Assembly (NCBI GenBank): GCA_000442125.1
Contig: KE546965.1
Location: 1,426,001 to 1,490,000, forward strand
Direction of reading: 5' to 3'
Source: Opeltia flavorubescens
Taxonomy: Eukaryota; Ascomycota; Lecanoromycetes; Teloschistales; Teloschistaceae
DNA length: 64,000 nt
The translations under genes and the position numbers were made by a program. Below the pieces are notes generated by a model, which was given only the letters and a program-made list of their open reading frames with translations, was not told the origin of the DNA and did not search any database. Position 1 is the stretch's first letter. Each line of letters begins with the position of its first letter. This document shows positions 25,215 to 41,700 of the stretch, in pieces.

Positions 25215-28200
25215 ACTATATTTTTTTTAATTAAATTTAGCCCTTTAAGTTTTATTAGTAGATAATAAATTTATATAGTATACTTCTACCTTTTACTAGC
25301 CGGTATACGGCTATATTAAAATTTATAAAAGTTAACTTTATAAATTATAGGTAAACGGACTTTATATATAATTATAAAATTTAAATACTTTATAATTTAA
25401 TTAAAAACGTAATTATCCTTTTAGTTTATTTAATTAATTTAAATAGGTTAAATTAATTATTTTAATTTTATTTAAATATTTATAAATTATAAACTTTTTA
25501 TTTATAATATCTATTTAATATTATCCTATAAAATTTAAAAAATTAAACTTATAAATAAATATATTAAAATTTTATCTTTTTATTTACTATAAAATAATTT
25601 AAAATAATATAAAACTCTTTTAAAACTTTTTTAAAGAGTAGAATTTATAAATTTTAGCCTTTAATTATATTAGGTTATTTCTAAATATTAAATTTATAAA
25701 TAAATAATATTTTTATTATATAAATTTTTTTTTAGAATATTATTTTATTTATTATATAATAATAAAATATTTTAAACTTATTTTAATAGTATTAAACTAT
25801 TTTTTATTATATAAAATTATTTAAAGTTTAATTTTCAGCTTCGGTTTACTTTTAAAAAATATATAGTAATAGGTATAAAATAGGCTAGAATTTTTTTTAG
25901 AATTATATTCTTTAATAAGCTATAAATATAGTAAAAAAATAAATAATTACTTTTTTATTTAACTATTATTTATTAAGCTTTTTTTTACTTTTATAATATT
26001 TTTTTAGCGAATATTTTTTAAAATATTTAAATAATTATATCCCTTTTTAAATTTTTATTTCTTACTAAATTATAAATTTTTTATAGTTTTTCTTTTTACT
26101 TTAAACTTAGGGTTATAGTCTATTATATAAATATAATTTTTAGCTACTATTATAATATATTTACTAAATTATAGCGCTAGAACTATAAATTTTCTTTATT
26201 TCTTTAAAATTTTTATTTAATTTTATAAATTTTAACTAACTTAATAGATAAATAAATTTAAAACTATTTTTTTCTAATTTTCCGCGTAACTTTTACTATA
26301 GCTTTTTTATTTAAAAAAAACTATAAAAAAAAGCTATAATTTAAAAGTATATAAAAAATAGATTTTTTAAATACTTAATTTATAATTCTATAATTTATAG
26401 TTTTAATAGTACTTTTAAATAATTATTTAAAATTTTAAATTTTTTTAGCTAAATATTAATATAATTTCTTCTAGTTAATAAAAGTTTAATTTAGTATATA
26501 TAATATATTAAATATTTTATAATAAATTCTATATATATTTATTATATATTTATAAAAAAAACTATTAAATATAATTACTATTCTTTTATTAACTATTAAT
26601 ATAAATAAAATATCTATCTTTTAAAAGAATAATATATATTTAGAAATTTTTATTAATATTTTTATTTAAAAGCGAATTTTAGGGTTACCTTCGCTTTTTA
26701 ATAACGATATTTTTAGGAATTTAAAATAAAGCTTTCTATAGAACGCGGGCCCGTTAATATTATTATTTTAATAGCGATAAATATAGCTAAACCCTTTATT
26801 TTTATAATAAAAGAGGTTTTTATTTTATTATAAAATATAGTAAATAATATTTAATAAATTATTAAAAAAATATATATTAATAATTATTCCTTTAATTATT
26901 TACTTAAAATCTTTATTAATAATTTTACTTTTTAATATAATAGTTAATAATTTCGTTTAAAAATATAGGTATATTATAAACTAGTTTATAAAAATAACAA
27001 TTATTTAAACTAGTATAATAATATAAATTTTTTAATTTATATATAAATTTCTAATAATAATTTTTTAAATAATTAATAGATTTTATATAGTTTACCCTTT
27101 TTCTTTTTATCTTTAAATATACTTTTTATTCTAGCCCTCGTCCTTTTTAATATACCTATTTTTAGTTTTATTTACTCGAAATCTTTAATAAATTTTTTTA
27201 TATTATCTAGGTTATTAACTAGTTTTTAAGAATTTTTAAAAAATATAATATTAATTTAATAAATTAAATATTAGAGTTTACCTTTAATTATACGCTTATC
27301 GAGTATTTATTCTATTTTCTATTCTTTTTTATTTCTATTAAAATAGGTTAAAATTTAGGATTTTTATTATAAAAGTACTATAGTTTAAATAAACTAATAT
27401 AGAATATAAAAAAAATCCTCCTATATTATTTAGGTAGTTTAAAAAAATAAATTTATTTATTAATTTTTTTTAGGATTTTAAAAGGCTTTAATTATTTATA
27501 ATCTAGCTTTTTTTTAAATTTTAAAATATAGATATTAATATTCTATAATAGTATTTTATTATTTTTTTAAAAGTTTATAACTTTATAATAGGTATTATAA
27601 TATTTTATTTATTATTTAAAAACTTTTTTATAGAATTTAGTTAAATATTTCTTTAAATTTTTTAATTAATTTATTTTTTTAAATATTAAAAGCGCTTTTT
27701 TTTTAAAAACTATATTTTTAAATTTAATTTTTAAAATAATAATATACCTTTTAAATAATTTATTTAACGATTTACTAATACTTATATATATACTATTATT
27801 ATAAATAAATTCCGCTAAAAATAATAATTTTAATTAATTATTCTATTTATAATTATAATAAATTTATAAATAATATTTTAAAATTTAGTTTTAACACTTT
27901 ATTTAGCTATTAGTTCAAAAATAAAATATAATATTAAATTTCCTTTTAATATATAAATAATAATAAAAAATATTTTAAAATTTATTTATAAAAAGCGACC
28001 TTTTATTACTAATAATTTCCCGTATAACTTTATAATATTTAATAAATTCGCGTTATAGTAGTTTTATAAACCTTTTTATATTAATATTTTTAATAGTAGA
28101 AATATAAATTATATATTTAGTTAACTTATTTATTAATATAAAAATTAAATCGCAGGTCCTTTTTATATAAAGGTCGGTTATAGATAATAAGTTAATAATA

Positions 28201-31200
28201 AAATTTATTATTATTATATAGAATAGTTTTATATTTTTTAATAGAATTAGTTTTAATTAATTATAAGGTCTATAATAATAGATTCGTATTTTTTAATAAT
28301 TAGAGTATATTTTATAATAATTTTCTATTTTTTTAATTATATTTAATTAATAATATTTTCTATAAACCGAATCCTTTATTTTTTTTTTATAAAATAACCT
28401 ATTTTAAAATTATTATAATTTATATAAAGAATTTCTTTTTTTATTACTAGATTATTAAATATATAAATTACTAGGCCTTTTTAAAGTAATTTATCCTCTT
28501 TAATATTCTATTTTAAAAGTTTTTTTTAATTAATAGTAAATCTTTAATATTATTCCTTTTTTATAATAAAGGCGTCCTTTTATTAAAGCTTAAAAAACTA
28601 TTTTATTATAAATAATTATATATTTATAAAAGATTTTTCCGATTTAATAATCTATTAAATTAAAAGTTAGAAGTTTATAAAGTTTAAAAATCTATAAACT
28701 TTTTTAAATTTTTTTTTATTTTTATAAGTAGTAAAGGTATTTATAATAATTATACTATCTAGTTATACCGCTAAAATTATTATAAGTTTAATTATTATAG
28801 ATACTTTATTTTTTTTCTATAATTTAAACTAGTAGTCTCTATTATAAAATTTATTTTATAAAATAAATAGGAAGTTATTATTATTATTTTTACTATTATT
28901 AAATTTTATAATATTAGACCTTTTAAATAATATATCGGCTAGGTTTAATAAATCTTTCCGGTACTTTATATAGAAATTAAATATAGCTAGTTTTTTTATT
29001 TATTATACTTACTTCGTAATAAACTCTTTTATAATTATAAAATATCTAAAATTATTATAATTTATAATTATATAAATTACTTTTTTAGCTTTTTATCAAT
29101 AATACCGCTAATTTTTAATTCCTAATATTATAATATAAAGCTCTTTCTTATATATATTTTAATAAAACTTTACACCTTTAAATTTATAGCTAAAAAAATA
29201 CTATTAAATATTAGTATAAACTCTCTTTTAGTTTTTAATTAAAAATCTTCCTTATTTTATACTTCAACGTATCTATTTTTATACGAATTTTAGTATTTAT
29301 ATTATAATATTATAGAATAAAGGCTAAAATTAAAAGTTTTTATAGCTTTTTAAAAATTTATTATACTTTTTTAAATTAAATAAATTTAAGTCTAGTCTAT
29401 TTTTTTTTTATACCTCGTATTAAATTAGTTAAAAGAATAGTTATTTATAAAAAACCTTTTATAAATTATTTATAAAATTTTACGAATTTTAAAAATATTA
29501 AAATATCCTTTATATTTTCTAATATTAGCTATTCGTTTATAGCTTTAATTTTTAAAAGTTTTATATAAATTTTTTATTAATCTATTATAAAACCTAAAAA
29601 TATAATTTTAATATAATTAAAAGTATATTTTAATAGTTTTATATATAAATAATATTCTAGTAAAACTTTAATAACTATATAAATATATTTTTAATACTTT
29701 TCCTCGTTTTTAAAATAGATTAATATATTATTTAGGTAAATTATATAAAATATATTTAAATAAGGTTATAATATTTTATTAATATATAAATAAAATATAA
29801 TAAAAGTATTTATAAAATTAAATAGTATAATCTAGTATTTAAATTATTTATAGCGAGTTTAAAATATAATTTCCTATTTATTTTTTTATTTAATTTAAAT
29901 ATAATAATAAATATTATAAATATCGATTTTAATAAATCGCTTTATATATATAAACCTATTTAAAATTTTTAATAATAAAGGTAAAAAATATTTATTTTTA
30001 ATAATAATTTTATTAAAACCTCTATAATTTATATATAATTATAAACTATTATCTACTTTTTTAATAAATAATATTAATATTTTAGCTAGACTATTTAAAG
30101 GCTTTATTTAGCTTTTAATTTATATACTAGCAAAATAATTTTAAATTACCGCTAATTTATCTAGTAATATATTATAGATTAGGCCTATTTTTAGCTATTT
30201 ATCTAGCTTTAAATTTATAAAATACTCTATTTAATTATATTTATTTAAACTATTAATAAATTCCTTTAAAAAAAACTCTATTAAGTTTTATAAAACCGGC
30301 GGAATTTTAGGATTTTTAATTTATATCGTACTATATCTCGCTATTTTTAATATAGCTATTTCTACTTTTAAATTAGATATTAATTAGTAAAAATATATAA
30401 TTTATATATTACCTTTTCTATTTATTATTAATATTATTAATCTAGTAAATTCCTTTATAATATAAATACCGATTTAATCTAATACTATTTTATAAATAGT
30501 AGGAGTACTTTTATAAATCTATTTCTAATCTCGTTAGCGAATATTAGAGTCTATTTTTACTAATTAAATATAGCCTAAAATCGTATTATATTTATATATA
30601 TTTATTATATAATAATTATTCTTTTAATATTTTTTTACCTTATAATTATCTATTAAATTTCTATCTAGTAGGTAGGAATTATAAAACGGGATTTAGTAAT
30701 TATTTACCGCTTTAATTTACTTTAAAGTTATTCGGTTTTTAAATAAAAAAAATTTCTTAATAAATATTTATAAAATAAAATTTCTTTTTATACTAGAATT
30801 AACTAAATAATAAGCTATTTAAAGCCCTATAGAAGTATTAATATATAAAAAAACTATTATAATAAATATTTACCGCTTAATTATAAATAATTCTAATATA
30901 ATAATAGTATATACTAGAATTTATTTTTTTCTTATATTTCTTTTCCTTTATTATATTTTTCCTGCCTTTTTATAAATTTAGGGTATATAAGATTATCTAT
31001 TTTATACTTTTTAGTTTTATAAATCTAATATTTTATTTTAAATATTATTTTTTTATATTCTTTTAAATATTTAGTTAAATTCTAATTATCGTTTTTACCG
31101 CGATTTAAACTTTTTTTTTTTTTTTATAAATTTCTCTACCGATTATTTTATTTAAAAGATTAGATATTTTTATTAAATATTTTATACCTTAATTTAAATA

Positions 31201-32178
31201 TAGTATTTATTTTTTATAAATATTATTTTAATATAATCTATTATATTAAAAGAATTTAATAGGTTTTTAATTTTTTAGAATTTTATAGCGCCTTATTATT
31301 AATTTACTTATTTACTTTAATTTATAAATAAAAAATCTTTATAAATTTATCTATTAAATAATTTAAATCGCTATATTATTATTATAAATACTAGTCGAAT
31401 ATAAATATTAACTATAATTCTAGTTATTTTATAGATTCTAGCCAGACTTTTATTTATATATTCTAGATCGCTAGATTACTAAATATATTTTTATAATACT
31501 TAGTAAAATCGTTTTAAATAAATAATTTATTTCTAGCGTTTAATAATTTAATATAATTATATTATTAAATTTTAGATTTATTACTAAATTTAAAAGCTAT
31601 TTAATAAACCTTTTTCTTTTTTATAAAAAAATTCTCCTATAAAATATCGATATATTTTTTATAATTAGTAAACTACTATATTAAATTCTTATATTTAATA
31701 TATAGCTATTCGCTAAATATTTTCGGCCTACTAGCTTTCTTTCTAGTATTTAAAAAAAATCAATAATAATTATTATTATATTATCTTTAATAGCTCGCGC
31801 TAGCTTTTAATTTAGTAATTTATAAGCGAGTTTTTAATAATTTATTTTTTAATTTTAATTCCTAAATATAAAACTAAATTTATAGTATTTATACCCTAGT
31901 TTTTTCCTTTAATAAAATTAATTCGCTAAAGGCTTTATTTATTTAATCGCCTGTTATTCTAGTACTTTTTTTACTAGATAAAGATTTATTCGTTAAATTA
32001 TTTTTATTATTTCCGCCTAGGTTTTTAAACGGATCTTATTTATTATCGCTAAATTTTATAATTCGGTTCTTTTATAAGGCTTTTAACTATTTTAAAGTTT
32101 ATACGCGAGGCTTTCCTCTTTAAGCTCCTCTCGCTATTTTTATTAGGTAACTCCTTATAATTAAAAAGTAATTAGAAC

Positions 32179-32391
32179 TATAAAGTCGCTAGGTAAATAA
32201 TCTATAAATTTTAGGTTAACGGAGCTATATAATAGAATATAAAAGACGTTTTTCTAGATAATAATAGAACTAATTACTAAAGAATTAGCAGTTTAAAACC
32301 TGTAAGGTTTTTATTAAATATAAGCGCTACTTATATTAGGTATAGCCCTACCTCCTGCGAACTTTATACCCGCTGGGCTTCCGGCCTTATA
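32179..32391 (-). repeat. LTR of Gypsy fossil 3 (5' side by coding direction)
   Basis: 213 bp, same length as its partner. It is mutated at different CpA/TpG sites from the left LTR: here CTACCTCCTGCGAACTTTA is kept while the left copy is altered, and the reverse holds elsewhere. Confidence 0.88.
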
Positions 32392-35300
32392 TAAATTTAT
32401 ATAAAATTAATTTATAATAAAGTTATTTTTTATTTTATTATTATTATTAATATTATTAATTTATTTTAAATTTTTACTATTGGAATACTAGAATAATTTT
32501 ATAATAATTATTAGTTATTATATCGAAAACTAGTAGATTATAATTAATAAAAGTTATTTAATATATAAAAAAATAATATAAATTTAGATATAATATTTAA
32601 AAAAAAATTTTATTTAATATTTAAATATAAGATATTACTATAGTATAATTATATAATATTAATTAGTAGAGATTATTAATAAATCTAAAAGCGCTAGAAA
32701 AAAATAAATATTAAAAAATAAATAAAAATTAAAAATATCGAGGGCTTTATAATAATATATTTAGATTATATAAATTTTTTATATATTAATAATCTTTTAG
32801 TTTTATATTTTAAAATAATTTTATAAATAAAAATAATTATAGAATATTAAAATTAATAATAAATATTCGATTTTTTAAATAAAAGTTTTATAGTTATAAT
32901 AAAATAAATATTATATATATTAAAAATTTTTTTATAAATTAAAAAACTAATTATAAAACTAATTATTTAATAAATTCTATATTATATAAAAAATAATAAT
33001 TTAATATCTAATTTAAATAAAGTTTACCGCTAATAAAAAAATAAAATAAAAGAATTATATTATAATAGAAATAATATTAAAATAATTATTTTAAACCGCT
33101 TTATTATTATTTATAATAAAAAACTAGCTATAATTAATAATAAAATAAATAAAATATATATATATATATATAAAATAATAATTTAAATATATATTTTATT
33201 ATAAAAGCTTTTTATATTAAAAGTTTTAAAAATAGTAATAAATAGAATATACTATAAAATAATATTATTATAATTATTTTTATATATTATATTATTAATA
33301 TAAAGAATTTATATTTATTAAAAAAAAATTATTTTTTATTATTTTACTATATATTTACAATTTTTAATCTATAAAATCTTTATAAATAATAAAATAATTA
33401 TATATTATTAAATAATTTTAGATAATAAATTTAATATTTCTAAAATTATTATTTATAAAATTTATTATATAAATAAAAATTTTAATAATTATAATTTTAA
33501 TCTAAAAAATTTTTTTTTAAAATATTATAATTATTTATTATTTTTAAATTTTAATATTATTATTACTAATTTTTAACTATATTATTATTATATAAAATAT
33601 TTAATATTTAAATTAATATTATATAATATAAAATATATAACTAGTTAAATTATAGCGCTAATTAAAAATAAAATATTTTAATAAATAAAACGTTTATAAA
33701 TTCTAATATTTTAAAAATATTCTAGTTATAAAAAAAAATTTTCCTTTAATACAAAATTTAATAAAAATAATACTATTAAAATAAATATAATAATTAATTA
33801 ACTTTATTTTATTAAATTAATATTTTATTAATTTAAATATTATTTTCGTTTTAAATTAAATATAATTACTATCTAAAAAATTTGCCGTTTATAATATATA
33901 ATAGAGCTTTTTATCTAGAAAATAATTATTATATAATTTATTGAAAAATTATTTTAAATTATTATTCTAATATAAAACTTTATAACTAGTTATAAATTTT
34001 ATATATTTTTAAAAAAACGATAAAAATTTATATTATCGTTTTTTTTAATAATAAATATATTACCGCTTTATATTATTAAAGCGGGATTCTTATTTATTAA
34101 TAAAAATCGAGTTTATAATTATTTATACTAAATATATTATTATTTAAAAAAAATACAAAATTTATTTTTTTATTTATATATAATCTAAATTATTTTAGTA
34201 TATAGTTATTCGGATATTAATTATTATAAAATTAGCTAGAACTTTAATAAAAGTAAATAAAACAAAAAGTATAGTTTTTATAACTAAATAAATAATAATA
34301 TATTACTTTTTTATATTATATATAATAATTATATTATATATTAATAAATATAATATTAAATAATTATTTAATTAATTATTTTTAATATAATATTTTTTAT
34401 AAATATAATCTAGTAATATTTTTTTCGTTTAATAATATATATTTAAATTTAAAATATTTTAAAAATATTATTAATTAATTTATTTATATTTTTATAATTA
34501 ATTTTTTTTGAAATTTATTTTTAGTTATTTAATTATATACTTTTTATATAAAAATAAAAAAAATAGCTTTTATTGTAATTTTAAGCTATTTTTATTAATT
34601 TTATTATTTGTAAATCTATTTAAAAGTATAATCTAATTTTTATAATATTTAATAATATTTAAAAATATTTAATTTTAAATATTAAATTAAAAAATAATTC
34701 GTTTAATAATAATTTGAATTATTAAACTCTAAAAAAAATATAAAATTAGAATTAAAAAAAGCTATTTATTTAAATATCGAATATATTATTTATATTTTTA
34801 TTTAATAAACTATTTTTTTATAAACTAGATATTAAAGTTTTTATTATAAATTTACAATTTTTTTTTTTGTTTTTACGCGAAATATAATTTTAAAATAAAA
34901 AACTAATAAATAATTAATAAAACTAAAATTTATATTATTAGAATATTTATTTAGAAATTTTATATTAAATTTTATTTTTATTTATAATAATATTTAAAAT
35001 TTATATTAAATTTTTTTTTTATTAAATAATCTATTATAGACGGTTTTATAAATCGCGGTATTTTTTAATTTAATAACTATTTTAAATTAAATTATAAAAT
35101 TATTATTAAAAATAAAAAATTTATATATAAATATTTTAATTTATTTTTTTATCTATTATTATTAATATAATATAATTTTTATAAAAATTATACTAGTTTA
35201 AATTATTAAATAAATAAAATTCAATATAAATAAAATAAATTTATTATAAAATATTAATAATATTTTATTTAATATTATTTTAACTTTTTATAAATTATTT

Positions 35301-35748
35301 TATTTATAAAATTTTAAAAAATTTTAAAAAGTTTTTATTATAAGTAGATTCTTTTATAATATTATTTATTTAATTTTAATAAAATTATTAAATAAAACTA
35401 TTATTTATTTATTTTAAATTTAATATTTATATTTATTATAAACTTTAAGCTATATAATATACAATATTTATAATATAAAACTTTCTATTATTATTATATT
35501 ATAAATATAATAGTTTAATATAAAGCGATATTTAAAATTAAAAAAACCGAAAATTATAAATTTGAAAAAAATTCAAATTTATTAATTAAATTAATATAAA
35601 TTAATAATAATAGTAATAAAATAATAAATAGCGAGTATAATAATTAAATTAAAGATATAAAGATAAATTATATTAAGTTCTAATTAATATATATTTTTAA
35701 CTATTAATTATATAAAATAATAAATTATAAAAACTAAAGATTAATTAG
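32392..35748. repeat. Repeat H copy A, fourth segment
   Basis: Aligns with copy B from about 45815 to 48124, 48338 to 48845 and 49270 to about 49450; the final 400 bp have no clear partner. An example of a shared landmark is TTATTTTTTATTTTATTATTA (about 32425; about 45855). Copy B starts directly after it with ACTGGTCAGGTCGG. No gene is recognisable. Confidence 0.75.
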
Positions 35749-38374
35749 ACTGGTCAGGTCGGATTAAGTTGGATCGAATCGAACCCGGATTTTTAGCTTA
35801 GTAGTCGGTTCCAGGCTAGGTTATTAATAAATCAGGTTAAATTTAAATCGAGTTACTAGTAAATTAAATCGATTCTAAATTTTAACTTTTAAACTAAAAA
35901 TCGGGTTAGATTATAAAATTTAGACCGATAATTTAATTTAATAATTCGACCTAATTCGATTTTTTTATAAACTATATTAGTAAAAGTTTAAATTTTAAAA
36001 TTTAAATAAATCTTTTAATTTATTATTATTTTTAAATTATAATATTTCTAATTTTAGTTTAATTATATTTATTTATAAAAAAAACTTTTATAAAAGAAAT
36101 TAAATAGTTTAAATTTTAAATAAATTTTATTTTTATTATTAATATTAAAAGAAAATATAAATATTTTTTTTATTTATAATTATAATAAATATTTAATATT
36201 ATAAAATTATAATAAATTTTAAATATCTAAATTTTAAATTTTATTTAAATATATACTATATTTAATTAATTATAATATTAAACTAGTTTATAAAATTAAA
36301 AATAAATTATATATTTTTATTTTTAATAAAAACGCGTTTTATATATATTATAATAAATTAAATATCTATTATATATTAGAATTATAATACTAGTAATATA
36401 TAAAAGTAATATATTTATTTTTAAAAAATACTATTATATAAACTTTTATAGCTTTATATAATATATTTAATATATTTAATTAAATATAATTAATTATAAA
36501 AATTCTATAATTATTAATTTTTTAATTTTATATATTAAAATATAATTTCTTTATTAAATTACTAAATAGTATTTTTAAAAGTAATAATTTAATAATTTTT
36601 TAATATCGATAAATTTTTTATAAAATAATAATATTTAATTTAAAATAATATTATTATAAATATTAATTTATTCTATTATATAAATAAAAAATTATTATTT
36701 TATATTCTTTTATTAATTTTTTTAACCGACTTTTTTATTATAATTAGCTTTTTTTTTATAATTAATTTTTATATTAGAAATAACTATTTTTTTATTATAC
36801 TTTTTATTTTATATATTTTTTTTATTTTAAATATTTATAATCTAAAATAATTTAAAGCGGTTTTTTTTAAATATATTAATTTTATTAACTAAAAATATTT
36901 TGATTATTAAATAGGTCTATATTTAATAAATTTTTATAATTTAAAACCCGACTATTATTTTATAATATATAGCTCGGGATATTTTTAAAAACGTAACTAC
37001 TCTTATATAAATATAAAAAAATAGCTTTTTATTATTTTATAAGTAATTATCTTTTTATAAATTTAAATAAATTAAAAAATTATTATTTCTAATTATATAT
37101 ATTTTATTATTTAAATCTATTTAAAATTAATAAATAATAATATTTTAAATATATAACTATAATATATTATTAGTATATTTTTTTTAAATTTTAATATTTA
37201 ATAATTATATAAATATAATTTTTATTATTACTAATAAAAATATATAATAATTTAATTAATAAATAAAATAAAAAAATAATTAATAAAAATAAATATAATA
37301 GAAATAAAACGTATAAATATTTTAATTAAATAAAAATATATTAAAATTATTGAATAATATAATTTTATAATATATAAAATAAAAAAAATATTAAAGTTAA
37401 TTAATTAATTAAAATAAAATTTTATAATAAAACTTTAATATTTAATAAATAAGTCTATATTATATTTAAAATCTTTATTTTAATATTAAATTATATATAT
37501 TATTATATATAAAATTCTACCTTGTTATATTTAATTATATTCTATTATATATTATTATATTTCGCTTTATTAATTTATTATCGATATATAATATATAGTA
37601 TTTTAATAATATAATATTAAAAAAAGAAATTATATATATAAATAAATGTAAATTTTTATTTTTAATTTAAAATAGTATAAAAATTTAAAGAAACTATTAT
37701 CTATTAAATAGTTAATAAAAAGTAAAAAAAAATATTTAAATAGAATTACCGGGTTTAAAAAAATAATTTTTAAAATATAAATAATTTATATAATAATATA
37801 TTAAAATAATATAATTTATATTTTTATTAATTATTTTTAAACGTTATATTGTAAAATAAAATAATATAAATTATAAAATTAGAAAAAAATAACTTAAATA
37901 AAAAAAACAATATTATTAATTAAAAAAAAATCTATTATAATAATATTAATTTTATCAATAAAATAATCTAATAATATAATAAATATAGCCGCTAATTTTA
38001 AATAATATAAAATATTTAAAATAGTAGAAAACGCGTTAATAATAATAATAAAATATATAATATTAATAGTCTAGCGTATTATATAATATATTATTTATAA
38101 AATAAAATTTAATAAATTTACGTTTATTAACGTTTAAAATCTAAGGAAAAAATAAAATAAATTTATAAAAAAAGTTTAAAATTATTATAAATATAAAAAA
38201 TAAGGAAATTCTTTTACTATATATTAGTAATAATTATAGAATAATTAAAAAAATTAATAAAAAAAATAAAAAATTTATTAGAAAGTATACTATATAAAAA
38301 AATATAAAATCTTTAAAAAATAATTTATATAGCGAAAATAATAATAAATAAAATAATTTAAAAATTTAAAATAT
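35749..38374. repeat. Repeat H copy B, first segment
   Basis: Starts with the CpG-dense terminus (GACTGGTCAGGTCGGATTAAG, then ATCGAATCGAACCCGG), less mutated than in copy A. Continues in register with copy A segments 7575-7732 and 14946 to about 16600. Interrupted at 38374 by an LTR element. Confidence 0.78.
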
Positions 38375-38797
38375 TATTACGAGCCTAGTAGGCAACCGCT
38401 CGATATAAAATCTACACGCCTAAATAGTACTAGAAACGGTTACCTATAGTAACGATAGGACGACGTTTTAGTATTAGTATCGATATAGCGACGGCGACGA
38501 CGAGACGACGTCTTAGTATTAATATCGACGTAGCGATAGTAATAATAAGTCGATATTATAGTAATAATATCGATACAGCGATATAAAAGGATTTTATTAA
38601 ATATATAAATTTCTTTTATAACGCCTTTAAAGTATTATATTTAATTTATTAATTAACTCTACTTTTTAATTAAACTATAATATTAAAATAATNCTTTTTT
38701 ATATAATTTAATAATTAATACCTATTATATTTTAAATTTATAGATTTCTAATAAAACTAACCTTTAAGGACTAATTCTATTAAAATAGGATTTAATA
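38375..38797 (+). repeat. 5' LTR of Gypsy fossil 4
   Basis: 423 bp. Contains an internal GC-richer, partly repeated motif (GCGACGGCGACGACGAGACGACG) and the phrase GTATTAGTATCGATATAGCGA. Keeps some CA sites (GGCAACCGC, CTACACGCC). Confidence 0.9.
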
Positions 38798-41700
38798 TTT
38801 TAAATACCTTTAGAATATCTATTTTAAATTAACGTAATACTTTTACTTTAAATACTTTTATATTAACTAGTAACCAGTCCGGAATTAAAGTTAATAAGCT
38901 CGATATTTTTAGTAAAAATCGATATAAACTAGACGATTAGCTTATTTAACTAGAAATATATTTTATATTTTATCTAATATAATATAATAAAAAGACTTTC
39001 TTCGCCGCCTTATATTTAAAAAGGAAAGTTTAATATTAGATAAAACTATTATTCGGTAATTATTTAAAAAAAAAAAAAAATTTTAAATATATATTTATCG
39101 TATTCTTAGCCTTTAAAATAATAATATATAAAATTTTTAAAATATTTAACGAACAGTCTACCGCGAAATAGTATATATAGTATTTATAATAAATAATTTT
39201 AGCGTTAAATTATACCGTAAAGTTCTAAAAATATTTATTTACTATAAAATAAGACGACGACGCCCTTATTACTATATTTATATAAAAATTTAAAAATAGT
39301 ATAAAAAATAAATTTATAAAGGATAGACGAATAATTAAAATATTTAATAATATTATAGAAATTGTTATTAACTTTAATAATAAATTATATAAACGATAAT
39401 TAAAAAAATATTTTAATAAAAATCGGTTAGATAATATAGGATACTACTTAAATTAACTTTTAAAAGAAGGCTACTATAGGAATAATACTTAGTCTATAAA
39501 TAGCTACTATAGATCTATATCTATAAAATTAGGCTCTACCTAATGAAGTAAAAAGAAAAACTTTAGAAAAATAAAGAAAGGGAAAAAAACTAGAAGATAA
39601 GCTTTTAAAACGTACTATAACTATAGTAAATTAAGTTATTTCGTAAAAGATTGCCGAGGAAATAAAATATTACTTTAATAATTTAACGCTACGTTAAAAA
39701 AAGAATTTAAAAGATAAGCAGAAATTAATAATAAAAATATTTATAAAAAAGATTTTAATATTTTAAAAACTATTTTAGACGATAATTATTTATTAATAGA
39801 AAGTAAGGAACTACTAGACTAGGCTATCTAAAAAAACAGGATTAACTTTAATAGAGTAGATATTAAAAGAACCTATTATTAAGTACTAATAAGAAAAGAA
39901 AATCTTTATAATATATATATAGTATAACTAAAAACTCTGTATTTTTATAAATTTAAAGAAAGCTATTAATAAAAATTCGAGTAATATAAAAATAACTACT
40001 ATAAATAGATAGATACCCGATTATATCCCTAGAATAAATAATAGAAGTAGAAAATTACAGAAATTATTAACTTATTTAATATATAAATCGGGACTAGTAT
40101 TAAAGAAGAAAAAGTTATTTTAAAACTAATACTATAATATATAAACGCTACGTTATTAAAAGAATAATATACCTATAATTAATTAAATTAGAAATTCTAT
40201 TATAATAATTATTATAGAACCTATTATTCTTTAAAAAATAGATCGGGTTTTTTTCTATAATAATCGAGGAAGTATTATACGCGACTAAAAGAAAAATACG
40301 AGTATATAATTTTTGATAAATATAATAGAAGATAGTATTAGTAAAACTAACGAGGAACTTTTAACTAGGCGCTATTTCTAAAAAATAAATCGGGAAATAA
40401 TTAAATTCTTTAGTAAAAAGGGAATTAAAAGAATATAATATAATAATAGCCTTTAAATAGCGATATTTAATTAGTTATATATATACCTTTATTTATTTAG
40501 TAATAGTAATAATAAAGGATAAACTATAAAAAGTTTAAATAATAATCGATTTAAGCGTAACCGGAAATTATATATTAGAATTCTTAATAGAAAAAAAAAG
40601 GTTATTTCGTATTAAAAAAAAAAACCTATACTCGTATATAATAATAAACGGCGGATTATTACTAAAAATAATAAAAGAAATATTACTATTAAAAATAACT
40701 AATAACCGGTATTAAGAGGAACTTTAATTCGATATTGTATTTATAATTAATTATAATATAGTATTAAAAAACCTTTAATTAAAGAATTATAATCTAAAAA
40801 TTAATTAAAAAAGAAGAGTATTTAAGTTCGAGCGATATTCCTATATAAAAAATATTTAACCTACGCTTTAATAGTATTCGAGAATAGATAAAAAATTAAA
40901 TATAAAACGCGAACTTATAACTTTAAATAAAAATAATTAAAAAATATCCGATTCGTTAAATACTAGGAAAAATTAACTAAATTAAAAAAATAAAATAGAG
41001 GAAGAAATTTATAAATTTTTCGGGAATTTTAAACTACCTATAGAAACTCTATTAAAAAAAATTCCGGGTATATATAGAAAATAAAAGTATCTATTTTAAA
41101 AAGAGGTAATTATAAAAGTACTATCTAATTATTAAATATAGAATTATAATATTAAATTTAAACTAGGTTAGTAGTCTATATTTAAACCTATCTATACGCT
41201 TTTAAAAAAAAAACTATTAATACTCTAATAATACCTAAATAAAAATAAAAAAAAAGAATTTATTAAAAAATTTTAATTACTAGTAGAATATCTAATCCTC
41301 TTTATATTTAAAAAGAATAGATCGCTCCGCTTATATATCGACTATAGAAAGCTAAATAAAATTACGGTAAAAAACCGGTATCTATTACCTAATATCTCCG
41401 AACTCTAAAATCGATTTATAAAAATATAATATTATATAAAATTCGACTTATAAAAAGCCTATAATCTAATACGGATAAAAGCGGGAGAAGAATAAAAAAT
41501 AGCTTTTAGAACTTAGTATAAATATTATAAATATATAATTATACCGTTTGAATTAATAAACGCCCTAGTAATATATTAAAAAATAATTAATAATATATTT
41601 AAAAAATACTTTGATTATTTTATTATTATTTATTTTAATAATATTCTAATCTATTTAAAAACGTTTAAAGAATATTAATAATATATCAGTCTAGTTTTTA

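Larger units (their letters stand above)
25002..32391 (-). mobile_element. Ty3/Gypsy LTR retrotransposon fossil 3 (213 bp LTR family)
   Basis: 7390 bp with 213 bp LTRs at 25002-25214 and 32179-32391. LTR ends derive from TGTAAGG..CCTTACA. The flanks TTAAT and TAAAT are a 5 bp target duplication differing at one base; the empty site in copy B (about 45815) reads CTAAT. Pol remnants read on the minus strand, with a reverse-transcriptase block near 29.9-30.1 kb, so the 5' end is at the right. Full length, RIP-saturated, broken throughout. A solo LTR of the same family lies at 48125. Confidence 0.85.
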